Origin: Struthidea cinerea
Taxonomy: Eukaryota > Chordata > Aves > Passeriformes > Corcoracidae
NCBI GenBank assembly: GCA_013397865.1
Contig: VZTI01003251.1
Location: forward strand, 241,583 to 305,582
Reading direction: 5' to 3'
DNA: 64,000 nucleotides
The notes under the pieces are model-generated. The model was not told the DNA's origin. It was given only the letters and a program-made list of their open reading frames with translations, and searched no databases. Below are positions 1 through 12,600 of the stretch, piece by piece. Made by a program: the position numbers and the translations under genes. Position 1 is the first letter of the stretch; each line of letters opens with the position of its first letter.

Positions 1-3000
1 GGTTGTTTGCTCTTCATCTACTCCCTGAGACAACATTGAAATTATCATTTTACCGATTTTTCAAATATTGCATCTCCTGTAGGTAATGTCACATTGCTTG
101 TTAGAAATCCCAGATCATGCGAGTCCCAGATGGGGTGCTTGTGTAAATCAGGTAATAAGTGACCACACTGGGAACTCCCCAATGCTCTCTCTTGATTTCA
201 GCTGGCCTTATAAAGATACTTATTAGTGAGATTGCAGATAAAATTGAAAGTTTACAAGTGTGCCAAAAATGTGTTTTGGAAAATTGGACATTGTGTCTAT
301 ATTTCCTCAGAATTACAGGATTAGGTTCTGAAATGGCTGAAATCAAGAAATATAAGTTAAGACCGGCTCAGCGCTTGCCTACTGCTCTCAGATTTTTAAA
401 AGACTGCAATTTTAGACCTTAATTCCTTGTTGGTTCTAACTCTTGTGAAACAAGGAGCTCCTCAGCAGTAAGATTGTATTTATTACAAATTTACTGAATG
501 TTATCTATTATATGTTAGATCACATACCTGCCTGTAAGAAATTTGAATATAAAGTTCATTCCTGTTTTTGATACAACTGTCTTATTATATTATTCATGAT
601 TTTGATGTCACTGGAGACTTAGGAGAAACTATTTTCAAAGCAGGTGTCAAAAAAGTAATTATGTTTTATATGGGCAATACCTATATCTGATCATGTCAAT
701 TGGATGCTTCCAATTACTTTCACAGACTTTGGATCAGAACCTGAGCAGCAGGAAAGGTCTTATTCTCAAAAACAGCAAAGAATGACTGCTGCAGGAATAA
801 ATACAGCTAATGGGAACCAGTTCATTTCTACAGCCACATCTCTTAATTTATGTCTAAATTTAGGGATCTGTTCAGCACTCATTGATTCACAAGCCTCCAA
901 AACGTAGATCTGTATCTGACCACAGAGAAGTATAACACCAGAAAAACCACAGAAACTCCCTCATAGGCAGCTGTCATAAGCAAACCTCGAGGCTCACCAG
1001 GTGGTGTCAAAGATCTTTATAGCACAATAGGCCCAAATCCACCAGGAACGGACTCAAACCATCAATTGTTGCTTACAGTAGGACAGTGTCACCTTTTACA
1101 GTCAATTTTCAAGATGCCAGTAAATCATTGGGTTTTACAGTGGATCCTTGGATGTAATTAAATTATTTATACCAACCACTGAATATGAAAAATTAAAGGG
1201 AGAGCCTTGAAAATGATGCAAATATTACCTATAAATGATTCTAGGTTTTACCTTAGACCTGTGTATGAAATATTAACACAATTTCATTATGGACCTGAGT
1301 ACCAGCTGGAAGAGGGCAAAAATATCTGAAATTGCTGGTGTTCAACCATCTGTTTACTGAGTATCTGTAGCAGTAGGACTGCTAACTCATTGATTGCAGG
1401 CTCATGTTTTATTTTTCAGCTTCCAAGGAAAATGTCTGAGTTCGAGGACTTGTATGCAGACTGACTGCAGGACTGCAGGACTGCTCCTCACCAGGTGAAA
1501 CCTTCTTTACCGGGGGCCCTGGGTTATTGCTTTGGTCAAAGGCCGATTTTGTGTCAGAATTCAGTCCTTGGCCCTTCCTTGGGCTTCCTTGGCTCAGAGA
1601 TGTGTTTGTGTAAGTTGTGGCTCACCTGGAGCTCTGGCCAGGCAGCAGGACACGGGGCAGGTGAGACGTGCTGGTCTAAGGGACCGACTCATAACTACCA
1701 GTGTGACAGCAGGTTTTGTCCAGTGCCAGTGAGTTTGCTCACCTGTGCTAATGACGTTATTGCCCAGAATGGCAAAATTTCTCTGAAGAGCCTTTCCATT
1801 TGATCATTCACGTGGTGAATACGAGGCGGGGCTGTGCATTGTTAACTGGAGAAGGGATGGAAAGGAAGGACAGAGGGTGCTGCACTTGGCTGCTGGGTGA
1901 GCTCCTGCTGTGTGCTCCGAGCTCTGCTGCCACCTGCATGGGTGGCACGAGTTTCTGAGGCCATGCTGTGCCTTCCTGCTTCCTTTCTCTCACAGAGTCT
2001 GTAGGCTTCACAACTGTGTCCTATTTATGCACTTTAGGATAAATGCATCAATTCCCCCTTCAACTTTTTTTGCCAGCTACTGAAAAAGTTCTGAATTGAT
2101 TCAACAACCTCCCCCGCAGACAGGCAAAGATTTCTGAGACGCCAATGTGCCTTTTGTTTCAGTTAGGGATGAAAGATTTAGCCAGAGATGGTTGGCTACT
2201 TATGTAAAATATTAAAGCTTTCTCAGCTATCATATTGCACTAGGCTGAAGTCTACTTGTTTTATGCTGTTAAACAACCCATCTTTTGTCGTACAGGGGAA
2301 TGATACCTGATTTAAGATAAAATATTTTCTTTGCTCGGTCTGTTTATGCTTGGAAATGATCTTGCTATCTCCCTGTATTGAAAATTTATGAAAGGTACTA
2401 ACATATTTCTTGCTATATATTTGTTGTGAGCACACTTTTGCAACTTTAGCGTGGTTTGAAAACTATTTCTTGCCCACAGCTAGCAAGAAACAATGATTTC
2501 ATATTTCCCAAAGTGGAAGCCAGTCAACAGCATTCCTCTTTATTGTAAAGAGGGGATACAATAATAAAAAGGCATTTGCTGGTGGAATATTGCCAATAAA
2601 GTACAATACTGCATTAAAACAGATACTTAAAGTTGAAATTTATGAGTTTGTTTTTCTGTGCCAGTCAATGTATTTTCATATGTTAACATCAAAATGTAGA
2701 CTCTCAGCAAAACCTTTAATAATAAAAACAGCAGCCATCAGAAGCAAGAGCAGAATTTTAGCTTGTGGTATAAAGAGTTTATCCTGTGATTTTGGGAGTG
2801 GACTTTTTTTTTTCTGTTTCAGTTATACTTTCCTTTTTCTTTCTTTTCTCCTCCATATATCCTTCAGTGGAGCTCTCAGACCAATAATGTTTCTGTTCTG
2901 GCCCTTGTCTTTGCAGAAGATTAATTTGGAAAATGAATGTTTCATTTAGAGAATAACAGAACTAACCAGAGCTGGGGATAGGATTCTTGCTAATGAAGGT

Positions 3001-6000
3001 AAACACTTTTGTGTGCCATGTGTACACAGTGCTAAGACCAAAGCTAGCTCTGCACACCTTCCAAGTCAAGTTCTCTTGTATAATCTTTCCTTTTTTATGG
3101 GTTCTTTTGATATTTAATAGACCATTTTTGAACTGAATTATTCTAGAGTTCGTTAGCGTAATCCCAAACAGGCAGTGCAGTAATTCCATGGAGCTCCTTA
3201 TTCATCTACCCTGTTGTTACCAAACCCGGATCTAAGCCATGGAGTTTGCCAGACTCCCTGGGTGCATGTGTGTGCACACAGGCAGCAGAATATTTGGAAG
3301 TGAAGGGTGGCTGTTGCTTCAGGACCAGCAAAGTCGAGTAGGTTCAGGTTGTTAAAGCACTAAAGTAAATTCCAAACAACACTGTGTACAGCCAAAGACA
3401 CTGCACTGTCTCTAGCACCTTTAGTAGTAGGTAAATTTATTTTCATCAGTGCATAATGTCATCTGGAGCCCTGGCAGAGGTATGGTAAGTTCCCAGAAAA
3501 ATTAGTTTGAGATATCAAACTGGTAGAGTCTCCTGACCAAAAGGGTAATGACTGTTTTTCAGTCCTCAGACCTCCGATTATTGATGTCCCCACATATCTA
3601 AACCAGACCTCCTGTTGACTTTCCTTTGAGCTCTGAGCAAGGTCCAGAGACAGCAGCAGCCTGAAGTTCATCAAGGAGAGACCAGGCAACCACAACATGT
3701 TCATAATGCACCCTCCAGTGGGCACTGCCTGGAGAGGTCATGAGGGCAGATAAACACAGTAAAATTAGGCTACAGTTTTATATTTTTAAGAATTTCATTT
3801 GTTTTGAAGGCACAAGAGAATGCCTTCTACCAAAAAATTAATTAGTGACTTGTGGTCTTTATTATTTTATTTTTTTTTAAGTGAATGTTGGTCAAAGGCT
3901 TGCATTCAGTCATCACCTGTGAGCTTCCTGGGGGTGAGGGAGAGCAGCATGGCAAAGTTTCAGTGCTTTCTTCACCTCAGTACGCATGAATGGGCTGCAG
4001 CTTGGTGGGGGTGTCTTAGCAGGACCCAAGCCTTGGGTGCATGGTGTGACTTTTAAGGTTTCAGAATTAGTTAATAGGTAAAGGAGGCCACGAGCTGCAA
4101 GGTCCACAGGAATGGTTTTGCGGGACTGTGACAGCATCAAAGATGGTATTGGAGAGCCAGAGGAAGCAGAGGCAAAACATCTGGTGGGCTTTTGGATCAT
4201 GTAAGAACAAGCAGAAGACAGTGTTGCTTTCTGAAACAACAACTGGCACTTCTGTTAGTACATAACTGGGGGGGGTAAAGGATCACGGATTCAAGTTGTT
4301 ACCCGGATAGAGTATCCTGTGCTGCAAAAGTCGATGTTTTTAGTGTTTTTAGCTTTGTTCACAGCAGCTTTTGAACTGACTCAGGACTAGGTAGACTGAA
4401 AAAATGGTGTGTCACTGCAGCTGCTGTTACAGAAGCTCTGTTATTTTCCCCTGCACAGTTAAGTGTGATAGTAGGGACAGATTCACATCTGTTTATGGGC
4501 AACAGTAAGGCTGCACTTATGTGCAATAAAAAAGTGAGGCAAAAAATATAGTGAATCATAACTTCAGGCAACTTAAGGTTATACTTCTGGTTTTTTCCCT
4601 AGTTCTGAAACTGTCCAAATACATAACATAGCAAATAAATTAGTGAGAACCAAAATAATTAAATAACTTAACTTTAAAACAGCAATTAATGCAAAATAGG
4701 TGTTTTATTAAATGTCTCCATAGCAGCAACTGTCTAAATCCGGCTGTGGTTTTTTGGCCAACAAGCAGTTTCATTTTAAGGACCTTTTTCCCCCCCTATA
4801 TCCCTTGTCTTTGGTAAATGGGGTTAGAGGAAATGTTACAGCTCTGCAGGAGGTTGGCTATTGCTCTCCTCTTGGCTGGGGAGTAGCTGTTGTGTGGGGT
4901 TTTGGTGTCCATCATCCACCCATCATTTCCCCCACTCACTTTTTCAGATAGCCATGCTTTTCATAAAAATGGTTTGAGATTTCCTTCTGCCCAGTTGTGT
5001 GTGATACAGTCAAAAGCTTTCTGTCTCTGTTTTGGATAGCTAATGAAAAAAGATAGTGACTCTTGTCTGGCACAAACACCACGTAGAACAGATTCCCAGT
5101 CCTGAGCAGGAACTTCTCTTTAAAAAGGAATTTCAGAAAGACAGCAGAACCTTCCTGTGCTCTCAGTCTCCTGGTTCTTTCCCTGTGCAAAGTTATGCGT
5201 TGCAGATATTTCTGAGCCTCGAACCTCTAAATTGAAAAATGTGTTTAACAAGATATTAATTATGTTATCGAATTGCTGATGGTGTTAATGACCAGGAATT
5301 GTTGTATAAAGCAAAGCTGTACCCTTGCTATTATTTTACATTTAGCATTGTCAGTTTTATGTCATTCTCAATTTTCCCTCCTCTACCCTGCTCCAGCTGG
5401 GTTCCACATAGGACATCTTTGAAAAATTATTACATTACTTGCACATTTCTGGGGTTATTTCTGTTTTGCACTTTGAAGCTTTGAATGGACCCAGGCAAGA
5501 AACCAAAATTGTTAAATACCGTCGGGTGAAGGAACAGTAAGAAAACATAATAATTTGCCTGGGGAATGGTGAGAAGTCAAGATCAAGGTTATTTCTCAGT
5601 AAATGCTTCCAAGTAGGAGGCAAATGAATCTCAGAAGCCAGAGGTAGTATCAGAGTGTCATAAGGGGCAGAAGGGAATTTACCTGGGTCACTGTCAAGCT
5701 TGCCAGCTCTTTGAACCAAATTGATACTGGTTTATTTTCGAGCTGCTATTTTGGTGCTCATAGTGTTGAGTTAGATGGAACTTGCAAATAGATGAGGTGC
5801 ACTGAGAGTGGCTGCACATCACCGGGGAAACATGAGCGGTGTTTAATACCTGAAGATAAAGTATCCATGCAAACCTGTAAGGTCTGACATTGCCGACTGG
5901 AGAGTTGTATTTGGCTTCAAACCACATATCTGACCCATCTGGAGTGTGGCAAACAGCTTCAGGAAAGCTGTTGCAACCTTCTCGGTGGTGCCGGTCTCCC

Positions 6001-6039
6001 TACCCAGAGCACGAGTCTTTCTTTGATTGCCACAGTTCT
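1..6039. other. AT-rich unique DNA, no gene recognised
   Basis: No open frame here is longer than about 120 codons and none resembles a known protein. Sequence is mostly AT-rich with a GC-richer stretch near 1500-2000. Short homopolymer runs occur, for example T near 2805 and 3870 and G near 4267. I see no RNA gene and no recognisable transposon. It may be intergenic or intronic. Confidence 0.6.
1464..1484. repeat. Short tandem repeat, 8-bp unit ACTGCAGG
   Basis: About 2.6 copies of ACTGCAGG follow one another, each carrying a PstI-type CTGCAG palindrome. It is too short to assign to a family and probably arose by replication slippage. Confidence 0.6.
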
Positions 6040-6250
6040 AGGGGAATGCTGAGAGACTGGAAAGGGTCCTGAGGAGGGTTATCCAGATGTCTGGGGGCCT
6101 AGGGTACATAAGTTGTGTCTGCAGGATGAGGGACATGAGCAGGTTTAGCACAGCAAAGATGAGAGGAAATCTGATAACCTTTAACTGGACATGGCAGAGC
6201 CAAACTCAGTAAGACCAGTGGCCACAGCCAGGGGCAACGGTCCTGTATTA
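6040..6250 (+). mobile_element. Degraded CR1 LINE fragment
   Basis: The stretch follows the CR1 segment just downstream of the reverse transcriptase core. It has a 'gagggttatccagatg' block, then a 'gatgagggacatgagcagg' block matching CR1's 'gctgagggagctgggcttg', then 'gatgagaggaaatctgat' matching 'gctgagaggagacctgat', then 'ccaggggcaacgg'. The order agrees with a plus-strand CR1. Many substitutions and small gaps point to an old insertion without coding capacity. The ends are approximate. A library search would settle the subfamily. Confidence 0.6.
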
Positions 6251-9200
6251 GGGCATGGTGTGGGGTTTGCCACTTGGTTATTTTGCAGGGATTATTCCAT
6301 GCCCTTTGTGCTTGAAGGCCCTCGTTTGTGCTTAGTTGTCTATGTGATCTTCCCAAGTGCTAGAGGATGGCAAATACTATAGATCAAAGTTTCTAAATTT
6401 ACAAGAACTGCCTTGAAAACTGAGAGCCCCTGCAGCAGGACCTGTGGAACATCACCATCTGCTCTGCTACAGATGTCACCAGCCTCTCGATTAGCAGTCA
6501 TATCCCAAGATTGCTGTCTGATGACTTTCTGGAATGCAAATCTGGTGTTAGAGTTTTGTCATAGTCAGCCTAATAACAGACACTGGCCTGAGAGAGCTGC
6601 AGTGGAGGCAAAGAAATGCCTCGTTGGGTACCAGCTGTAAGTATCTCACATACAAGTATATTTGAGATGCCCTAACAAATATGGCAAAATTTGGGAAACA
6701 GGTTTTGGATAGAGTGACTCTTCTGGAGATTTTCATTTAATGATTGTTGGATCATCAGCCCAAGATTAGGAAACAGTTTTGGTGGTTCCTATTCTCAGTT
6801 TACAGCAGAGTAAAGCACGATTTTTAGCAGCAATACCAGTTCTCCATGGTGATGATCAAATAGCCTCAGTTTCCTCATGCCATTCCATAGAGCTATGTTG
6901 GCCAGCCCTGCTAATTCAGTTTTTATATTGAAAAGGAAAACATATTCAGCCAGGTCGAGTACATCTGAGAACAGCTCCTGAACCTTACCATGGTCTGCAT
7001 AAGCAAATGGCAGCCTCAGGAAACCACAGATTTCTGGGATACTGGGATGAAAATTAATGCTGGGAAGCAGTAGTGGGAAAGAAAAAACCTCTTTACTAAG
7101 TTAGCAAGCTCCAAGGACTGGATTGTTTTGGTTTTGGTGGGGGTTTTTTGTTGTTTTTTTTTTTTTCTGTACGTGAGTAAATATCTGCGTTCTTCATTCA
7201 TACCAACTATAAATCAACCAACTATGATGAGCAGTAAGTATTAACTGATTTATTCATGCTCAGAAATCGCCACCATGTGATATTTTGCTCATCTTGAGTA
7301 GGCTCATCTTGACCAATATGAGATCCACTGAGAACTGGAGACCTGAGTCCCATTTGGAACTCATCCCATCTTGTTTCCTTTTTGAAGCAGGGCTCCTTTT
7401 AAAAATCCCTTTCACGGGAGGCTTGTCGTGCATCACAAAATCATGCCAGAGTAAATACAGATGGAATATCGAGCTGCTTCATTAAAATCCCTGTGATTTG
7501 TGTAAGGAGCTCCAATCCATTGGTACCTGACTTGTTAGTTTAAATTCCCTTACTGAGATATAGGTCAGGTTTAAATTAATAAGTGGTGACTGCAAAATCT
7601 TAATTAAAACGATGCAGTTTTGTGAGTAGACAAGCACTCCTTAATTCACATTGGGCTGGGAATATCTTTTTTCTGTTGCTAAAAACCTGCTTGTAAAGGT
7701 GTCAGACCAAATTAATTCCTGTGGTTAATATTAGTGACTTAAATTACCAAAAATTATAAATCTACCCCTTCAGTCACAACTACTTCCAATTATTAAGGAA
7801 AAATTACTTTTTTTGGGGGGAGGGGGTGTTTGATTTCTATTTTTTTCCATTGAATAGGGAAAAGCTTAATCATAATTTAAAAGGGTCCCTGATGTTGTTA
7901 AATTATTTCCTTCATATGGGGCTTGATTCTACACTGCCCTGCAGTTTCTGTGGCACAATAGCAGGATGAATATCAAATGGCTCTGAATTACATTTTTCAA
8001 GTGTGCTGTGCCTTTTCATCCCCATTTGCCATTCACACAGTGCCAGCATAAAGGCTGAAACAGCGTGGTGGCAGTGGGATGAGATCCTCGGGCAGTGTGA
8101 TCCCCTCACACTGGACACACGAGAAATCGTGCTGCCGATGTGAATGCAGAGATCCAGAGGTGCACTGGGCCTGCCTTGCACAGCTGGAATGGTCTGACCA
8201 AACAGCAGTCTGAGGGCAGGAGAGAAACAGCACCACAGGTTTGGGGGTATGCTTGTACTCTACCAGAATTCTAGTTCACACAAGTTCTTGAGTCACCTTC
8301 AGAGGTACAGTGCTGAATATAAAAATTATTGCTAATCTCCCTACAGTTCTCCAGCAGGCAGAGGCAATAAAACTCAGGTTGATATTCCTCCCCCCCACCC
8401 CCTCTTTTCCCCTCCTTTTTCTCCTTTGTCCTCTGCAGAGCTGCTTACAAGTGCAGCTGGGAAATAATATAATGTCTGGTCCAAGGATATATTGTGGAAT
8501 CTGCTTTTTACCCCAAGAAGACTTCTATATTTCTCTGCAATAGCTTCCGTGGTAGGCACGGTCTGGATTCATTATGGCTGCATGGAGGAAGGGGATTGCA
8601 TGAGCCTCTAGCTAGGCTCTTGCTATTCTTTTGTCTCTTCCTCTAGCCCTAAATAAGTATAAACAACATGTAGACAAGACAAAACCTCAGCAGTGAACAA
8701 AAGCTGCCTGCATGTTATCCATCAGTATTATTTAAGTAGGACATGCTGGGCTGTTCATGATACACTCATACTGTAAGTGATAAGCTATAACGTATGGTAT
8801 TCATTTACTTCTCCATTCCAACAGTAATATAGCAAAGACAATAAATTTTCCTGTTTGTTCTCTGACCCACTGTTCTTGGGTTAAGCAGCATGTTTGTCTA
8901 CATTTGTCAGTTGTTACAAGCTTCTAGCTGCTGCAGACCAGGGTATTGATGAACCCTGGAAAATGGAGCCTTGAATAATGTATAAAGCATTAAACATGCA
9001 ACCATTTCGCTGGGAAAAAGGGGGGAAAAGTGTATTATATGTTTTCTCTGTTGTAGTTCCTTCATTTACAAAACATATTTGTCAAGTCTTTTGCTAAGAA
9101 TAATGCCAGGATGCAGTTTCCCATCATTCTTGTTAATGGGACTGTCTCAGTGTTACAGTAAACAACCATAAGTCTTGTGTCTCAGCCATTGTGCAGCACA

Positions 9201-9534
9201 CTTAGTTTTTTCAGCTTCCAATTAAGGGTATTTTAAATTTGTTGTCTACAGTCATAGGAGTGGTGGCGAAATTTCTGGTCTTGCACGGGGAGAGGGGCAC
9301 TAAGGAAAAAGGTGTTTTTCAAAGCAACAGCGTACTTGCGGAATCACTGCGTGACTGAAGTACATATATTGGGTTTTTTAAAAGCTCAAAACTTATTCGT
9401 ACCTGTTATAGCGATTTATTACTAAAAAAGCAGCACTGATTCATGCATTTTCCTGAACAAATTTACGTGATAAACCATCAATATACATTTACATTAGCAA
9501 ATGGAACTTTCTATCATATTTCTGAGACCAGAGT
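6251..9534. other. AT-rich unique DNA, no gene recognised
   Basis: All open frames are under 90 codons with no recognisable domain. Contains a T/G-rich low-complexity stretch at about 7126-7166, a G-run at 7815-7826 and the pyrimidine tract at 8386-8430. A phrase near 6863 shares about 15 bases with the MIR minus strand but has no supporting flank. Confidence 0.55.
8386..8430. repeat. Polypyrimidine tract
   Basis: About 44 bases are almost all C and T with a single A at 8397. The tract includes runs of C7 and C5, and is followed by 'tgtcctctgcag'. Such a tract can act as a splice-acceptor polypyrimidine stretch or adopt triplex structure. No convincing exon with a donor site follows, so I read it as low-complexity DNA. 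Confidence 0.7.
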
Positions 9535-9640
9535 CCAAGACTTCAGTGGCTGTGAATCAATGCAGCTGCATTAGCTTCAGCGGAATGGTGCTGATTTATA
9601 TCAACTGAAGCTCTGGTTTGTTAAATTCTTCCTCTTTTGG
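9535..9640. repeat. Possible ancient amniote interspersed repeat, family unknown
   Basis: The segment with 'gacttcagtggctgtgaatc' and, further on, 'gtgctgatttatatcaactg' resembles a phrase I recall recurring in turtle, crocodile and bird genomic DNA ('acttcaatggagctgtgctg' then 'atttacaccagctgaggatc'). The resemblance extends over roughly 80 bases in consistent order. I cannot name the family or be sure of orientation; recall of a consensus is the only support. Confidence 0.3.
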
Positions 9641-12600
9641 AAGCACATATCAGAGCAGTGGAAAATTGCTGGATTTGATTTAGCTCCTATTTGATATGCC
9701 CCAGTATTCACCATTGCACTGGGAAACTTCAGTGAGCCTGTGATGATTTTATTGACACAAAGTTTGATTTACCCTCTTATCCTGGCCAAGGTTGAGAGCT
9801 TTTGGTGAACTCTGTGGAGGACAGTCACGGCGCTCCCATTTGTCCTTTGTCACTTCCATAGGTAAATGAGAAATGGGATGTTTAGAGCTGGCAGGCTGTT
9901 TCCACAAGGACTAAATTCATGTGAAAATACAAACACCTCATTTTTAAAAAAAGGGAAATTGCTGCATGTAGAGGTGAGTTTTCTAATGCTAAGCATTTCA
10001 TGAGTTAACGTGGTTACCTCCATAAACTAAGGATAGTGTCTTATCCTGGCACGTGTTGGTTTCTGCACATCAATCCCGTAGGGAGAGATGTGGATGCACT
10101 GAGATGGGAATGCAGCCCATCAATTTCCCTAAGCCTGACACTCCTGAAAGCCTAAAGCCCTGCACAGAGGTGAGGAGTCTGTGCGGGCACAGAGACGGAG
10201 CTGCAAGGCTCCCATTAACATAAACAGCCAAATCCCTGACTATTGAAACAAGTATTTGACCCACACATGGTTCTCCTCAGCAAATTATTTGGGAACAGAG
10301 AAGCAGGACAGTTTAGGACACAAGGAAGGGCGGGGGCGTGTAATTGAAGTCAGAAATATAAAATATATAGGATGTGAATCCTCTCTTCTACCTTTCTTGG
10401 AGGTCTTTACTATCTTACAGATATGATAAGGAAACAACCGCTGGGGCAGAATATCTGCTTCACATTGACAGCTGGAGGGATTGGTGTACAAATTATTTTG
10501 GCAGAGTTATTCACCAGCAAAACAGAAGAGGTCAGGAATGTGTTTATACAATAAATAGATATAGGTGTTGTGTATCACTAGTGAGTGACTTCACTTAAAT
10601 AGGATTAATACAATTACTCTTAAAGGCCAATGTGACAGCTTTGGAGTGACAATTTTTATGGTGATTTAAAAAAAAAAAACAACAAAACAATTTCTAATGA
10701 TAAGAAGTTTGGGTTTTTTTCCATTGGTTGAACACTTAGCTTTGTGATGCTGGAGAATACCCCCAGTGGTAACTTCCTAAAGCTCTTTGGGGTTATTGGC
10801 ATTGTTTATTAGCATTTGGAGGGAGCTGCTCTATGACTTTTGCTGCATACAGGCTATTCCTTTTAGAATTGGTTGACTGAGGCTTCCTTCTCCTCCATAC
10901 GTGCAGCAAGGGTGATTTCGCTGCTCCTGGGAGGTGAGTGCAGGTTTCTGAGCATGTGGGTATCTGTGAAAGGTTGGTGTTTAACCTCATGACTTCATTA
11001 CCAGACTCCATCACAAGCAGCATTTCAGGATATTTTCAGTCTACAATTTTGAATCTCTGACATTACTTTCAGTTTTTGATTTACTGACTATGTTCTTAAC
11101 ATGAACCTTGCTAGTTTAATTCTCATCAGTGCTGCTGTCCGCAATTCGTCTTCTGAAGAAAATTATGAATCCACTGAAAAGCAGGAGGAGATATATAATT
11201 CAAGAAGTTTTCAAGATTCATTTTCAGGAAGATGAAGTGCCAACCACATTATGTGCTGAGTAGGGTTCTTTGAACAGTAACAATGCCACCTGCAGCACTA
11301 AACATGTATTATGAATAAATGTTTTATTGCAAGCAAGCCAGGAAAAAAAATGGTCAATCACTATTGCCATGTATTTCCCAGCAGAAAAAGGATTCCTCTT
11401 CTGCAGCTCTAATGACTTCTGTAGAAAACTACACACCAATATAGAACTGGGTTCCATTTCTCTGTGGTCCACGTTTACAATGAGCAGAGCAATCCGTGAA
11501 TTTCTAGAAGAGATAAAGAGAAAACACCTGAACGTGATGCTGTAAAAAGAGCAGGAAGCACATTTGCAGTGCTGCAGTGTGCATGATTAAAGTGGTACAT
11601 TCTCCAGAGGGAATAGATGAGGGGACCAGTAGGTGCTGCTACTGACTATCAATAACACTGGAGTAACGTGCTCCCTTCTCCGTTCTAGCATGTAATTAAA
11701 TTAACAGTGGCCCAGCTTTACATCACTGATGCTGTGCACTAAAACAGAATATGAAGGAAGAAATGCTGAGCATTTCATTTCAGGTGAGAAGCTGTGGCTG
11801 GGTGGTGGCAAGGCTGGATGGAGAAGCAAGAGCAGGCTGAATTCTGGGCTGGTTTCATACACTGGGTTATTGAAACTGTTCCCAGAGGAACCTGAAGAAG
11901 AATTTAGCGTAGGGTACAACACTTTGGAAACATAATATTTATACATCCTTCCTGTCACTTTGTCTAAGTTACTCCAGTTTCAAGACACCTCATTGATGTA
12001 AAGTGGGAGTGGAAAAACAATGAGTTCCCGAATAGGGGTCCTGATCCAGCTTCTTCAATGTTCTCAGGAACATTGCCAGTTTAATCCTGGTAGGATCAAG
12101 CAGAATAAAAGCTGAGATTAGTACAGAGTGGGACTTGTGTAAAAAGTGACCTGAAAACACTTTTTTGATCCTGAGGTAAAAGTAGAAGTTAAGAATTTCA
12201 CAATAAAGCATCAAAAATTCTGTTGTTTTCAACAACTACCTTCTAAAAACAAGTGACTTTCTGAGCTGCTGAATAATTTGTAGCAGGTAAAATACCTCAT
12301 AATCTTTTTCTCTCCCTTCACAAATTGTCTGGGAACACTTTAAGAGGCTTTCAAATGATCTCCTGGATAAGAATTATTTTACTGCTCTGCTTTTCCTGAC
12401 CTGTGGCTTGTCAGTAGATTGTGTGTGAATAGCCAGCGGAATACTGAGTGGAGCTCGGAAGGGCTTTGGGAATAGGAACAAAATGTCTGCTGCAGAGGCA
12501 AAAGAGCCACTCTTCTGAAATTCAAAAGTTTAGGCTGGGCATGCTAATCATTAAATTGATTATTAAATTATTAAACTCTTTGGAGTGTTGGGGTTTTTTT

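Noticed and set aside
6830..6890. 'cctcagtttcctcat' phrase suggestive of a minus-strand MIR
   Set aside because: Only about 15 bases match and the flanks do not follow the MIR consensus.
12030..12110. 'cctgatccagc' start resembling another old amniote repeat
   Set aside because: Too few bases in common and no matching inverted partner nearby.
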